Assembly: GCA_965153455.1 (NCBI GenBank) | Contig: OZ234500.1 | Span: forward strand, 1,054,001 to 1,118,000 | Length of the DNA: 64,000 bases | Source: Sphagnum compactum | Taxonomy: Eukaryota > Bryophyta > Sphagnopsida > Sphagnales | Direction of reading: 5' to 3' | Shown: positions 22,790 through 33,869 of the stretch, piece after piece | Numbering within the stretch: the first letter of the stretch is position 1 | How the letters are laid out: every line of letters begins with the position of its first letter | Position numbers and translations under genes: made by a program | The notes under the pieces: model-generated | Databases searched by the model: none | What the model was told of the DNA's origin: nothing | Seen by the model: only the letters and a program-made list of their open reading frames with translations

Positions 22790-23830
22790 TAAAAATTTGA
22801 ATTCAATTCTACATCCCCTTCTTCATCATCAACCACCATATTGTGCATGATCACAGTTGTTTTCCAAATCACTTTCGTGATTACTGCACTAATTTGTAAC
22901 CACATTGGGTAATGTACCACTCCCCAAATCACGACTGTAGAATGCCAAATGTGCATTTAATACATTTGCAAGCCCTTTCTTACATTTTTGCATACCATTT
23001 TGGCTTCTCACCTTGTGGGTAAGTGATAACATTCTAGAAAATAACCTAATTCATATATATGCCATTTGCTAGGAGGTAGTGCATGTAATGGGTGAGGCCA
23101 TTAACAGTGAATTCTACATGTGGGGCAATTTCATGGAGGTAATTCACCATGAAAGGGGAATGATCAACCACATTGATATTGTTTAAAAAACCCAAAAACC
23201 TTACAAACTTAGATATAAATGCATGCCAAATGCATAAATCTTTGGTTGAAAATGCCTCCATCACCAAACTATTGTTGTTAATTTTGTTTTGGTATTAGCC
23301 TTGTTAAATGATCATATAAGTTTTCCACTTAGGCCAATGTGTACAATCTTCATCCGAACATTCTAAAGAACCTTTGTAATTCATTAGAACTAAATATGCT
23401 TCAACATTATATCAACCAAACAGATAGAGTTCACACAAATATTTTTTTTGAAAATGTCATTAATAACATCCCATTTTTCTAATAGACCCATTGTAGTTCA
23501 ATACAACATTGTGAATTCTCATAAACAACTTCTTGCTCATATGAAATTTGCACCTAAATGCCTGTATTAGATACATGGAATCTTTAGCAAAGTAATCCTA
23601 CCCTTTTTGATTATGAAGTTCTGAAAATCCACAATTCATGTTTGGTGCCTTCCTTCACCATAAACCACCATGTGTTGGCACCTACATTTGAATTGTGATG
23701 AACATCCACTAATGCACATTGCATGGTTATGCATAACCCCCATGTTGTTTTTGTCTCCTTGTTGTTGGTGAGATGTTCATCAAACCAAATGGGGTCTACC
23801 ATCATCAATGTTAACATGTGGAAGAAGAAA
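22790..23830 (-). pseudogene. PIF/Harbinger-type transposase remnant (Plant_tran-like)
   Basis: On the minus strand the best-preserved part (23267-23046) reads FSTKDLCIWHAF, then NNINVVDHSPF, then FTVNGLTHYMHYLLANGIY. This matches in order and spacing the plant Harbinger nuclease region (DLWIWHAFFG, NDINVLDRSPLF, YTVNG...YYLADGIYP). Further 3', around 22870-22805, a shifted frame gives VIMHNMVVDDE, the usual C-terminal helix. Upstream (to 23830) similarity is weaker. Stops and frameshifts occur throughout, so the product is dead. Harbinger elements move by cut-and-paste with a DDE nuclease plus a separate Myb-like protein, which was not seen here. Terminal repeats were not found. Confidence 0.75.
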
Positions 23831-23934
23831 AACCTAGTGTCATGATTGAACCTAATTTGTAAAATAAACCAAGAATGTTAAACTCTTGTCTTTCAATCTT
23901 GACCCACTAAATGACCAATTAAGGTTCAGTTTAC

Positions 23935-24370
23935 CCCAATGTTGGGTGGTTATTCGGTTTGGTATATTAAAATCCTTAATTTTGGTTCAAGTTACTTGGA
24001 ATTGGGTTTAATTTTTGGAACTAGAATTGGAACCAAGTTTAAAGCCAAATTTGGTTTCAAAATCGAAATTAAAATCCAAACTTGATTCTCAAACTAGATT
24101 TTGATTTTTCGAAAAAAAATAAATTTGAGGAAAAATGGTTTGGAATTGGGGGTTAACTAATATTTCACTACCAATTTTTAACTAGGTTGCTTGAAACTAG
24201 AACGAAGTCTAATTTCCCAAACCAAACTTGGAATCAAATTTTAAATTATTATTTTTCAAGAATTAAACCAAAATCGGACTTTATGTTCCATTCTTTTGTG
24301 GAACTACAATCATAATTAGGTTCCATTAAAATTATTTTAAAGAACTGAAACTAAAAGTTTTTTTTGAGAA
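23935..24370. repeat. Dispersed repeat rich in GGAACTNGAAC-like words
   Basis: A run of related words (GGAACTAGAATTGGAACC, CTTGGAATC, CAAGAATTAAACC, GTTCCATTC) recurs in similar order at 31205-31400 and more loosely at 41080-41300 and 46690-46920. No coding potential is apparent. It looks like an old non-autonomous repeat family. Confidence 0.55.
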
Positions 24371-24691
24371 GGCAAAAATCACCCAACACCAATTTACACC
24401 TCCATGATGTAGATGCTATAATACACAAGATCTTCATCCACGAATGAATTGTCATAATGCAATTTATTTCATTAGATTTTGAATATACATTTCAATCTAA
24501 TTTAAAATTTAGGTAAATATAATGACATTCATATTAACATTTTTATGGTGGGAATCCATGCCCCCCATTTGATGGATGTTTGTGGAATGTGCAATCATAA
24601 ACAAATATTACATAAACAAAATATGACTTTTTAAAAGTGAAATATGTTGATAAAACTCAAACAAAGTGTCTTTTTGGATTCGCCCAATTAC

Positions 24692-24920
24692 CGCTTACTT
24701 GTAGAATCAGCTCTCCATGACCCATTCAGTAATATAGAAATGAACAATTAATGATTCAATATGGATGCATTAAGGAGAATATATATTAACAACCAAAAAT
24801 TATAGAATATCTAGTTTAACTATTTCCTTGATTGGAAAGGGTTATTTGTGTGGGATGATGAATTTGTTTTAATTCCAATGTGTCAAATAGACTCATTAAA
24901 GTGTTTTTAAAGGTTTTTAG
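24692..24920 (+). repeat. Duplicated block, copy 2, left part
   Basis: Matches 18752-18996 from GCTTACTTG through ATGATGAATTTGTTTTA to GGTTTTTAG. It stops exactly where the hAT element begins and resumes after it at 30507. Confidence 0.85.
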
Positions 24921-27900
24921 TAGTGTTGGAAATTACTAACTTTGACACCAAATACCGATTCAGGTATTAAAGCATGTATATAAATTCATAATTGGTGAAA
25001 ATGATTTTTTGAAATACCAAGGTTCAATTCATAGCTTGTGATTTCCAAAAATAATTATAGTATATACTAGCCCTTGTCACTATATTCAAGATTTTTTAAT
25101 TTTTGATTTTCATACCCATACTCAACCCATAGTTAAAATTGGCATGGGGTATTAAAAAAATACCTTTATGTCCACCTTTTCTAATATTCAATAGGTTTAA
25201 AGTAAGGTTTAACCTTTAATGTAGAAAAAGTTTTAAATTATAGCTTAACCATTAAATTTCTAGGTTTAGGGCTTCTTTTTTTCAAGTAATCACTAGTCAC
25301 AAAACCTTCAATGTTATTTTGTTGAGGGCAATTGAAAAGGTTTGCAAAAGGTTTGAGATTATGTTGTAACATTGCCCCCTTTTTTTCAAATTGCAAAATC
25401 TACAGCATGGAAACCAACTTTTGATGTGACCTTGGAACTAATAATGGAATGTCTTGTTGTGTGCCACATCAATGTTGGAGACGTCTAACAATTGAACAAA
25501 CTTGTAGATTTTTGCAAATAAAGAAGGTATGTTTTTTGGATTACATTGTTTTTCAACTTCTAGTCAAATCTTAAGTCTTAAGGATTTTGGTTTCTACATA
25601 GTTTTTGTGTTTTGGTGTTTCATAGAGAAATTCAAGAGAACATCTTTGTAGTTTTTTGTTTTTAACTTTATGTTTCAATTCATTGAGTTGTTAAAACTAT
25701 TTGTACTCTTTGCTGTTGAAGGGTTTAGGGTGAATGCTTTGGATTATTTTGTCATGAATTATTATTGGTTAAGAAGCTTAATAAATTTAACCCTTTGAAA
25801 TTGGAAAGAAAGAATTTTTTTGTGCTTGCAGGTGGTCTAAGTCTTACATTTGACAAAGGAGTTATTATATGTGATGTTAGTGTTTTCTTTGAGGTCAATG
25901 ACTTGCATCAAAAGGTTTCCATTGTGGTCTATGCTGCTCATCACTCTCACCACTATTTAAGTTATGTCGTACAAAAAACACATGTTTTAAATTCACATGG
26001 CAAAAATTTCAAGAATCGAGTTACATATTAAAAATTTTAATGGTGTTGCTCCTTCACAAGCATTTGCAGGATGTGGTTCTTGTGGTAGTATTGAGAATTT
26101 ATGCCCATTAATAAAGGCCCACAATAGCTTATAGAGGTTGTAGAGGTTGTTGATGGTGATGATGATGGGGCTTATGTTTTTGAATTGCACATGGGGGAGT
26201 TAAGGAAACAAAAGGTTATTTGGAAACTTTACAATTAGAATTCACCTTCATGGACTTTCCATAAGGGGAACAATCATCAACTTATAAGTCTCGATCATGA
26301 TTGGATTATGAAATACATCATTTGCTATAACAATGTGATTAACTTGTAGATTTTGGCTTTGCACATTAGATATTGCAAGGGGTTGATTGTTTCCCATCAA
26401 GTAAATGGCCTAACAACCATGAAATATGACCTTGATGTGGAGCATAAGGCCATTTATGTGAAATATTCAAAAAAGGCATTTAAGCATTCTATGGGTCCAC
26501 TTAAATGAGCATTGATTACTAAAAGGGCACTTGTTATACAAAATGCCATCTCGAGGTTTTCTCCTCCACAAATCCTTTCTAAAAGAACTTGAGACACAAA
26601 AGGAATTTCTAGAAGACTTAATGTTCTTTATGATCAAAGGATATATGTCATTAAGGACTATAAAGTCCATTTGGTTACATTATTTGCATACATGTTGTTT
26701 GCTAGGGTTATCTTTCCATCTTGGAAAGTCTTTGTGGAAGAAATTCTACCTTCCTGGGTGTTGAAAACATTGCAAACCATGTGCAACCTACTTTAAATGG
26801 ATGTCTTTTAATCATTTGCACCTTTGACCTTTTGATGTCAAAAGTTGCACATGATATGCTCACCATTGTGTTGAATTTCTTGGTCAATAATTAAGAGTCA
26901 AAACATGTTTGCATTGGGCTATTTGAGGCAATTAATACATTTGGGTCAAAACACGCTCAAAGGAGTCACAAGCGTTACTTTACATTAGGATTACATGTCT
27001 TTTTTCCCCGAAATAATTTTTTCATACACATGATTTATTGAATGATTCTTTTTGCAACTTGTTATGGAAAATGATTAAAATTGCCCCAAAAAGTTAAAAA
27101 GAAATTTTCACTCTCAAAAGTCTTTAACTAAATCAAAGCCTAAAATTGGATCAAATGGATTTTAAATTTGAGTTTCTTGACATTCTTGTGTGCTAAAATG
27201 AATATTGTGCTATTATTACCATGGTTTCAAATGGCAAAAGTTAAATAATTTTTTAAAAAATGACAAAATTTGACATTTGATGACCTTAATGGTTTTTTTG
27301 ATTATGTTTTGACCCATTTGTTATAAATATGGCTATCAAACTATGGTAGTTATTTGACTAGTGTTCCCTCATTCAAAAATTTGTGGCTTATGTAAAGGAC
27401 AAGGGAGTCAATTTGGTTATTTGTGGTGTAACTTTAAATTCTATGGTCCCATGCAACAACTTGGGCATGTTTAAACCATTCGACAAGTCTTGTTTCAAGC
27501 ACACTTTATTTAAAGTTTTCCAATACATTACTATTAATGAGAAGTTTTCTTGAAGCTTGAAATATGCCTCTATAAAGTTAACGTAGTTTGACATTCAAAA
27601 ATGTATTGCTTGCCCCAAAAAATTAAGCAAGGCTTAGCAAGCTTGGGACCAAGCTTGTGTGGATTCTAGATTAAGGCCTAGAAAATTGACCATGTTGGTG
27701 AAAACAATTGTTAATATTCTTCTTTCTTGAAGTCTTTTTGAATTTTGGTAAATTTTGTCATTCACATGGTTCATTATCTTTTCAATTTGTGAAAACATAG
27801 TTGTTGTTTTTTAATGTTATGTTTGCAAGCTAGGTGTTTTTGTTCCAAAATGCACATACATTTCAAACAACCATTACATTATGTTATAATTGGCAAAATG

Positions 27901-30506
27901 TGGCATTACAAAGTAAGGTCCCTTTTTCAAGGACTTGGGTAGTTGTTGAAGTTGTTGTTGTTGAAGTTGTGGTCAAAGTTTTATTGTGACTAGATGTGTT
28001 TTGAACTAGTGCTATGGGCATTGGCTCCATGGGGATGCCTTGTAGTTCATTATTGTGACATGTCAACATCTTAAACAATAGTTGGTAATTCAAGTTATTC
28101 CTAATAGTTTGGTTAACCTAGAGGCAAAATTGTTTAAATTTTTTTTGAGGAAATGATGATGAAAATGAAATAGGAAGTGTTGGTAATCCTTTTACCTTTC
28201 ATCTCCTTTTGAATTGTTTTCACAAGAAAAAATGGCATAACATTTTAATGATGATGTTGGATCCCAAGTTTTAAAAATGTGCCTTATTAGTAGTTATGTG
28301 GGATAGAAGAGGCCAACAATTTTGGTTGTTGAATATGATGAACAATTGTTGCTCCCTTTGTTTGCAAAATGTTACAAGCTATTGATGCCTATTGTAATTG
28401 AAGAACATCAAATGGAAGGCATTATAAGTGACTATGATGATATTTTTCACAACATCCCAACAATTTAAAACAAATTGTGTCAAGGGAACTTCATGGCTTT
28501 TGACATTATCCTATTGATGCATATTGCAAATGTGCATTGAATTGATGGCACATAAGGGATAAGTTTCTCACAACTGCAATGTTGGCAATACAATTTCTTG
28601 GCATTTTGGAAAGCCAAACGTAGACTAAATAGATTGTTAAGGGGGTAAGTTGAGTATGTGATTCCAGATGAACAAGGCAGTTAGGATAGGGATTAATCAA
28701 GGAACTTTGTTAGTTTGAATTTTGAATTCTTGTTGTTTTGGATCATAATGATGTGATTTGGATGGTTCAAAAAGGGGGAGAATTTTGGAGAACAATGGAG
28801 AGGAGAAGAAGATGAAACAAAGAGGTTTTTTTTTGGAGAAGGATAGGAGAGTTGGAGGTACTTGCGATAGAAAACCACAAATTTTGTTTTGATATAACAC
28901 AAATTTTAAGTGTTGTTTTGGGATTTTTTTCAACAAAACCTAGGATTATGTTGTAATTTAGATTGATGTTTTTAGTAATATAGAGAAGCATAGACTTCTG
29001 CAATGAATTTTATGTTCAACTTTTGTGTGAATTTTTTGTAGTATTAGATTATGATGTTCATTGTACTCTTGTTTCTAGAGTTTTTTACAATGTATTCTGA
29101 AGTTTGGATTCTGGCCATATGCAATAACTATGAATATGATGTGGGAATGAATTGTAATGTTAAGTTTGTTGAGATTGAAATAGTGAACATATGCCTGTGA
29201 AATGCAAATTTGTTGTTGCAATAGTTTGAAATATTTTGCAGGAATTTAAATTTCATTTCTACCATAGATTTCTTCCATGGTTGGGCTTTTCACCACATTT
29301 CATCATTGTCATTTTCATATTGACCATGTAAACTAATTGATATTTGTTAACAAAAATTGGCCGAATGACCCACTATTGGATACATCATGCATGGAGCCCA
29401 CTAAATTTGGAAGTGCTTGTGAAATTGAATCAATTTTGATAGAAGAGCTAGATGCCAAGTTTAAGGATGAAATCAAACATGAAGAATTTCAATGTTTGTG
29501 AGCCACTTTCTATGGTGATGTGATGCGATATTTTGATAATAATTTTGTTGTTTTTTGTAATGTTTGCGACTTCTAGTGATGATATGCAATTGAAGACATG
29601 TTCATTTGGTGTTTGTATCGATGCAATTAGCTTGACAAACACATTTCTATTATGATATGTATTATGCATAGGGCAAATGTTTTGCCATATTTATAGGTAG
29701 ATTATATGAGGTCCTTGAAAATGATGATTATGCCAAATGTCAAGGTTCGTGGCAAGAAGACTTGTGGGAGTGTGGTTTTTGCATGAACATTGTAATTGTA
29801 AAATAATCGAGTTGATTTGGGTTTTGGGAACTTTGAATCACATTTGACAATATTACATTTGATGCATTAGGATCTCTTTACTTTCATCTCTTTAATAATA
29901 TTGTGTAGCATAGTTGTGAGGGTAGTTCCACAAAAATACAAATGAACTAAACGTTCATTTTTTCAACTATTGAAGTTCATTATAGTTCAATGTTTTTTGT
30001 TTTTGTGATTTCAAATTGTGAAGTCTATAGATTGTCCAAAGCATTGTTTTAATACAATGCCATATGAGGATTTGTTTTCTCTTTCTAATAAACCCTTTCA
30101 CCTTGACACTATGCAAATCCATATATATCAGATTTAACAAAAAAAATAAAATTAGGCAAAAAAAATTATTAAAAAAAAACTTGGAGCATTTTATTTGAAG
30201 GAGTAGAAATACCAAAAGAATTGGCCAAATACGAGTTTCTAAATTCGGAATTTGGTGAAACCCATTAGGTTGTTGTCAATCGGTATTCGATTAAAACCCA
30301 CCCCTTATCCTGTGCAACACAAATTTTGAAACACCTTAACCCAACTCACCCCCTTCAAATGTAAATAAGTCAAAGACCTCAAACTAGTTGTTCTTAAGTT
30401 GAAAAAAGAACAAAAGACTTAGCCCCAAAGGGTCTTGAACAATCCCTTAAAATTTACTAACTAGACCCACCACATATCGGAAAAATCAAATACTTGCAAA
30501 ACATTA
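24921..30506 (+). mobile_element. hAT-superfamily DNA transposon, 5,586 bp, degenerate
   Basis: The element starts TAGTG (24921) and ends CATTA (30506, reverse complement TAATG), matching the 5'-TARNG terminus typical of hAT elements. It is flanked by 8-bp target duplications GTTTTTAG (24913-24920) and GTCTTTAG (30507-30514), one mismatch apart. The paralogous site at 18989-18996 has a single GTTTTTAG and uninterrupted flanks, which fixes both boundaries. A subterminal AATACCGATT motif near the left end recurs inverted near 30280. It contains a broken hAT transposase (separate entry). The rest is AT-rich sequence with short meaningless frames. Confidence 0.88.
26150..28700 (+). pseudogene. 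hAT transposase remnant (DUF659-type with C-terminal dimerisation region)
   Basis: Plus-strand segments in changing frames follow the order of plant hAT transposases: EDLMFFMIKGYMSL (about 26612), RVIFPSWKVFVEEILPSWV (26703), TFDLLMSK (26822), HVCIGLFEAINTFG (26906), AYVKDKGVNL (27388), CFKHTLFKVFQYIT (27496) and CIAWPKKL (27605). Near 28540-28640, HIRDKFLTTAMLAIQFLGILESQT resembles the C-terminal dimerisation region, where the usual motif is LAR-ILAI-GSQ-ETERVFS. At least seven frame changes and many stops make it non-functional. Transposition would need a complete copy elsewhere. Confidence 0.82.
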
Positions 30507-30550
30507 GTCTTTAGGGTTTAAATTATTAAATAGGTCTTGATTTTAATTAA
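30507..30550 (+). repeat. Duplicated block, copy 2, segment just after the hAT element
   Basis: Begins with the second target duplication and continues GGTTTAAATTATTAAATAGGTCTTGATTTTA-like sequence that matches 18997-19031. Copy 2 is then interrupted again until about 31146. Confidence 0.8.
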
Positions 30551-30681
30551 ACCCATGTATTTGTATGGGGACCAATTCTAAAATTTGGAAAAAAGGATTC
30601 AAAGTGTTGCATTGGAATTATATGGCATTGTAAGTTGTAACCCTATTTAATGCCAAATATAATTCATGTGTGGGTTTGAAC

Positions 30682-30950
30682 TAAAGGCTGCTTTAGACTA
30701 GGAGTCAGGGCTGAAAAAACTTGAGGCCAACTTTGAGCATTTTGGGCTCATTGTTTGGCCCCAAGTTACTAATAAATGCTAGAACATTGGCCTCAAGGGT
30801 TGCAAATTGGCTTCCCAAATTGGATGGTATTCTTTCCTCAGCCTTGGGGCCAAGACAAGGCCATAAAGGTCAGAATTTACTAGTAACTTGGGGCAGATTG
30901 AAAATATTTTTTCTATTTCCACCTTGACTCTTAGTGTAAAGCCTTTGTGA
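30682..30950. repeat. Foldback element with ~110-bp imperfect arms
   Basis: AAAGGCTGCTTTAGACTAGGAGTC on the left pairs with GACTCTTAGTGTAAAGCCTTT on the right; GGCCCCAAGTTACTA (30756) pairs with TAGTAACTTGGGGC (30879); ATTGGCC pairs with GGCCAT. The loop is about 60-70 bases. It lies inside one of the gaps of duplicated block copy 2, so it probably belongs to a later MITE-like insertion. Confidence 0.7.
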
Positions 30951-31002
30951 CTCATTTCAACTTTTGCACCAATAGGAATGCTTGATTTGAGTTGAACCTT
31001 GG

Positions 31003-31116
31003 CCCTAAACCCTAAACCCTTCACTCGAACTTGTGTGAAGTGGGCCTAAGGTTGAACATTTCTAAATCTTGTGCCATGGGATGAGGGCATAGGTAGGGTT
31101 TAGGGTTTAGGGTTTA
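31003..31116. repeat. Two short telomere-like tracts in inverted orientation
   Basis: CCCTAAACCCTAAACCCT at 31003-31020 and its complement-type tract TAGGGTTTAGGGTTTAGGGT at 31094-31113 are two and a half to three copies of the plant telomere unit, facing each other about 75 bp apart. They can pair as a hairpin. Confidence 0.85.
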
Positions 31117-31145
31117 TGGGGATCCTTTAAATGATAATAAAATGC

Positions 31146-31186
31146 CTTTTGAGTCTAGTTCATCATAGCCTCTTTCTTTCCCTCAA
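31146..31186 (+). repeat. Duplicated block, copy 2, short middle segment
   Basis: TTGAGTCTAGTTCATC then GCCTCTTTCTTTCC matches copy 1 near 19070-19108. The match is short but in the correct order. Confidence 0.6.
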
Positions 31187-31204
31187 GAAAATTGGGAAAG
31201 AAAA

Positions 31205-31400
31205 AGATTAGAACTAGGGTCTAACTGGAAGTTAATTGCTGGTTTTGAACTGGGTTAGCTGGAACTAGACCAGAACCAGGTCTGATTTCCAGAACTGGAA
31301 CCTGAATTAATTGTCTTCAAGAATTGAACCCAGGGTTCCATTTCTGTGAGGAACTGGAACCAAAACAGTCTATATTCTTTAAAGAATTAGTAAAACCAGA
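31205..31400. repeat. Second copy of the GGAACTNGAAC dispersed repeat
   Basis: Contains GCTGGAACTAGACCAGAACC, CAAGAATTGAACCC, GGTTCCATTTCTGTG and GGAACTGGAACC in the same order as 23935-24370. It sits in another gap of duplicated block copy 2, which suggests it is mobile. Confidence 0.6.
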
Positions 31401-31719
31401 GGTTCTTCATAAAAGTCAGCCCAATAATATATCTTTTTTAATGGTGAAATTTCACCAATAAGTGAAATTACTAATTAGAAACTCGAAAAAGAAGCAAATT
31501 TTGGAGGTTTCAAGTCGCTTGAAGTGAGAAAAATAAGTGGGAAAAATTGCTAGATTTGTATACTTAGTTTTCATTGTATAATAAAAAAATATACAAGGAT
31601 CATTAAATATTTGAACTTTTATTCCTGGTATATAGCCATATTTGCCTAAATCTTCCTAGAATGATCACCATTTTGGCTACAAAACAAAAATTCCTGAAAA
31701 AATCACTGCCACTCAACAC

Positions 31720-31925
31720 TGGTGCAAACATGAATGAATGAAGTGAATCCAACTCACAAATGACCACAAAATAGTGGGTGGGGATTAGCACTTCAAAGAG
31801 ATCTAAGCCTGGAAAAATGAAAAGAGTATGGTACATAATGGCCCAACTAACTACCTAAATACCCTATAGTGCACCACAAGTCAATGCTCCACCAATCTAA
31901 ACATGTAGTAGCCCTTTAACCTACA
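31720..31925 (+). repeat. Duplicated block, copy 2, right part
   Basis: Matches 19148-19335: GTGCAAACATGAA, GGTGGGGATTAGCACTTC, GAGATCTAA, CTGGAAAAA, CACCACAAGTCAATGCTCC and AAACATGTAG in order. Confidence 0.85.
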
Positions 31926-32181
31926 TGTCACCTGTTCAACAAATCCCTATTCATATATTATTGTAAAGTATTGCTATGTCCTATTCTTCAGGCATTATTG
32001 TAACCTTTTTGTCTTCGGTGGGATACGCACCTATTTGTTGGCTCAAATGTTTATTTTGCCATTGTCAGTTTTATTGAATCAATGACTAAGATACGTACTA
32101 CTACGTGTTTGAAATTTGAATCGTCGACTATTAAAAAACTAACTGGTTATGTTGTGAAACATGCCTTGGTAGAACGTATTA

Positions 32182-32496
32182 CTACTGCATAACGGAATAT
32201 GATTGTTCACCTAAACAGGCTTGCTGCATTCTTGGGTGGAATGGGCATTTACCATAGTACATTACGCGAACGCAAATTCTATTTGCCTTGATTGTGGCTT
32301 CATTATTGGTGTCTTGGTGATAATAGCATCTCCACCAATGCTCAGTGTGTGGCTCTTGGATGAGGTTCATGAGTAAGTAAATCCACTCGGAGAATGCTGG
32401 GACCCTGGAACAAACCACATACATACCCATGGAGGAGGATCCCTGGAAGAGTGTAATAAACACAGGCAAATCATACATACTTATGGGTTGCTCCAT
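32182..32496 (-). other. Unassigned 104-codon open frame
   Basis: An uninterrupted minus-strand frame with normal-looking amino-acid composition (for example FSEWIYLLMNLIQEPHTEHWWRCYYH), unusual for this AT-rich region where most frames are Phe/Leu/Ile/Asn-rich. It could be an exon of a decayed gene or a captured gene fragment. I recognise no family, and no flanking exon was found. Confidence 0.3.
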
Positions 32497-32550
32497 GTTT
32501 CTGATTGGGTAGATAGTTTGATTGGTCCCAGTGGGTTGCCATTACTAGTC

Positions 32551-32769
32551 TCCCACCTACTTGCAGTCCCAGTTTCAGTTTTATGGGTGGGGTTGGAAAA
32601 AAAATTAGTAACTAAAACTTGGATGTGAAAAATATGTTTTGCAGTGTTCTCTAGTACTTCTCCCACCTACTTGCAATCCCAATTTCAGTTTTATGGGTGG
32701 GGTTGGAAAAAAAAGTTAGTAACTAAAACTTGGATGTGAGAAATATGTTTGGCAGGGTTCTCTAGTACT
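32551..32769 (+). repeat. Tandem duplication, two 110-bp units
   Basis: Units start TCCCACCTACTTGCA at 32551 and 32661 and both end in TCTCTAGTACT. They differ at only a handful of positions, so the duplication is recent relative to the surrounding repeats. Confidence 0.92.
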
Positions 32770-33869
32770 GAGTGTAGGTGGAGATGCTCAAATAAAGTGT
32801 TTAAAATAACATCCTCTTCACGTAGAGATTCTTGTAGAAATTGACGTCACTTTGTGTACGGAGTCAATAATATTTGGACAATGTTAGAAGAATATGCATG
32901 AAAATTCATCGTCTATGTACTTCCTCATTTGATCTATGTTTGTGGAGTGGCGCAGTTGTAGAGTGTTTGTTAACCCGACTTCTTCTTCTATGCCAAATAA
33001 ATCAATAAAACCTGCACAAAGTCATAGTGCAATCAAGTCAGCGATCCCGAGCCGGCATGTAGTGGATAAGTGAGTGCCACACCTGGACGGTTCTTCGAAT
33101 AATAATACTGTAACACCTTTATCATTCCTTTGTCTTTTTGTCAACTATTTATTTATTTATTTATTTTTCATTTTTTCCACTCCGACCATAACCATAACAA
33201 TTTCCTAAAATTCCGGCACACTTTCAAAGACCTGGGTCGTTATATAGACGAGGAATAAACAAAATAACCATGTACAAAATACACAACAATAGAATTTCTA
33301 GAACAAATTCTAGCACTATGGTTAGCTAATTTTGACAAAACTTAGCATTTACTGAAAATAATTTAGTTATTATGGGAATGATAATGTACTACAAGAAATC
33401 ACAACAAGGAGGAAAATGTAAAGAAGACAAAAATTCAAGGTAAAATAAACTAATTAATTAAATTTTTAATGAAAACATGCAATGAGCAAAGTCAATAAGC
33501 ATTTTTCAAGTTCAACTTTCAAAACAAAACAAAGTCAGAATGGGGCTTTGATCCATGAGAGTACCTAAAACCTAAACCCTTACATGGGTTTTTATTTTTC
33601 AATTTTTTTTTATAACATTTATTTTTTGGTGAGCATCCCAATAAGGATTAAATGCTAAACATGTCCAAACAATAGATTCATGATGACAAATTTTGAAAAG
33701 AGTCAAAATGGGGTGATAATTTTTCACCAAATTATTATTTTGTTTTTGGGGACAATTATTCCTTAAAGTCTACAACAGCATAATCTTTTTTTGGGGAAAA
33801 AAAAATCATCAAATGACAAAAATCTACCACTAAAAAAACATTGAGTGGAGTTGTGTGTGTGTGTGTGTG
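32770..33869. other. No gene recognised; contains a tRNA-like A-box and a GT microsatellite
   Basis: GTGGCGCAGTTGTAGAG (32947-32963) fits the A box of a tRNA-derived element, but no well-spaced B box follows. A (GT)n tract with a T run occurs at about 33851-33880. Other short frames lack motifs. Confidence 0.4.

Noticed and set aside
32947-33090. Possible tRNA gene or SINE (A-box-like GTGGCGCAGTTGTAGAG)
   Set aside because: No B box at a proper distance; the nearest candidate is over 120 bases downstream and no cloverleaf closes.
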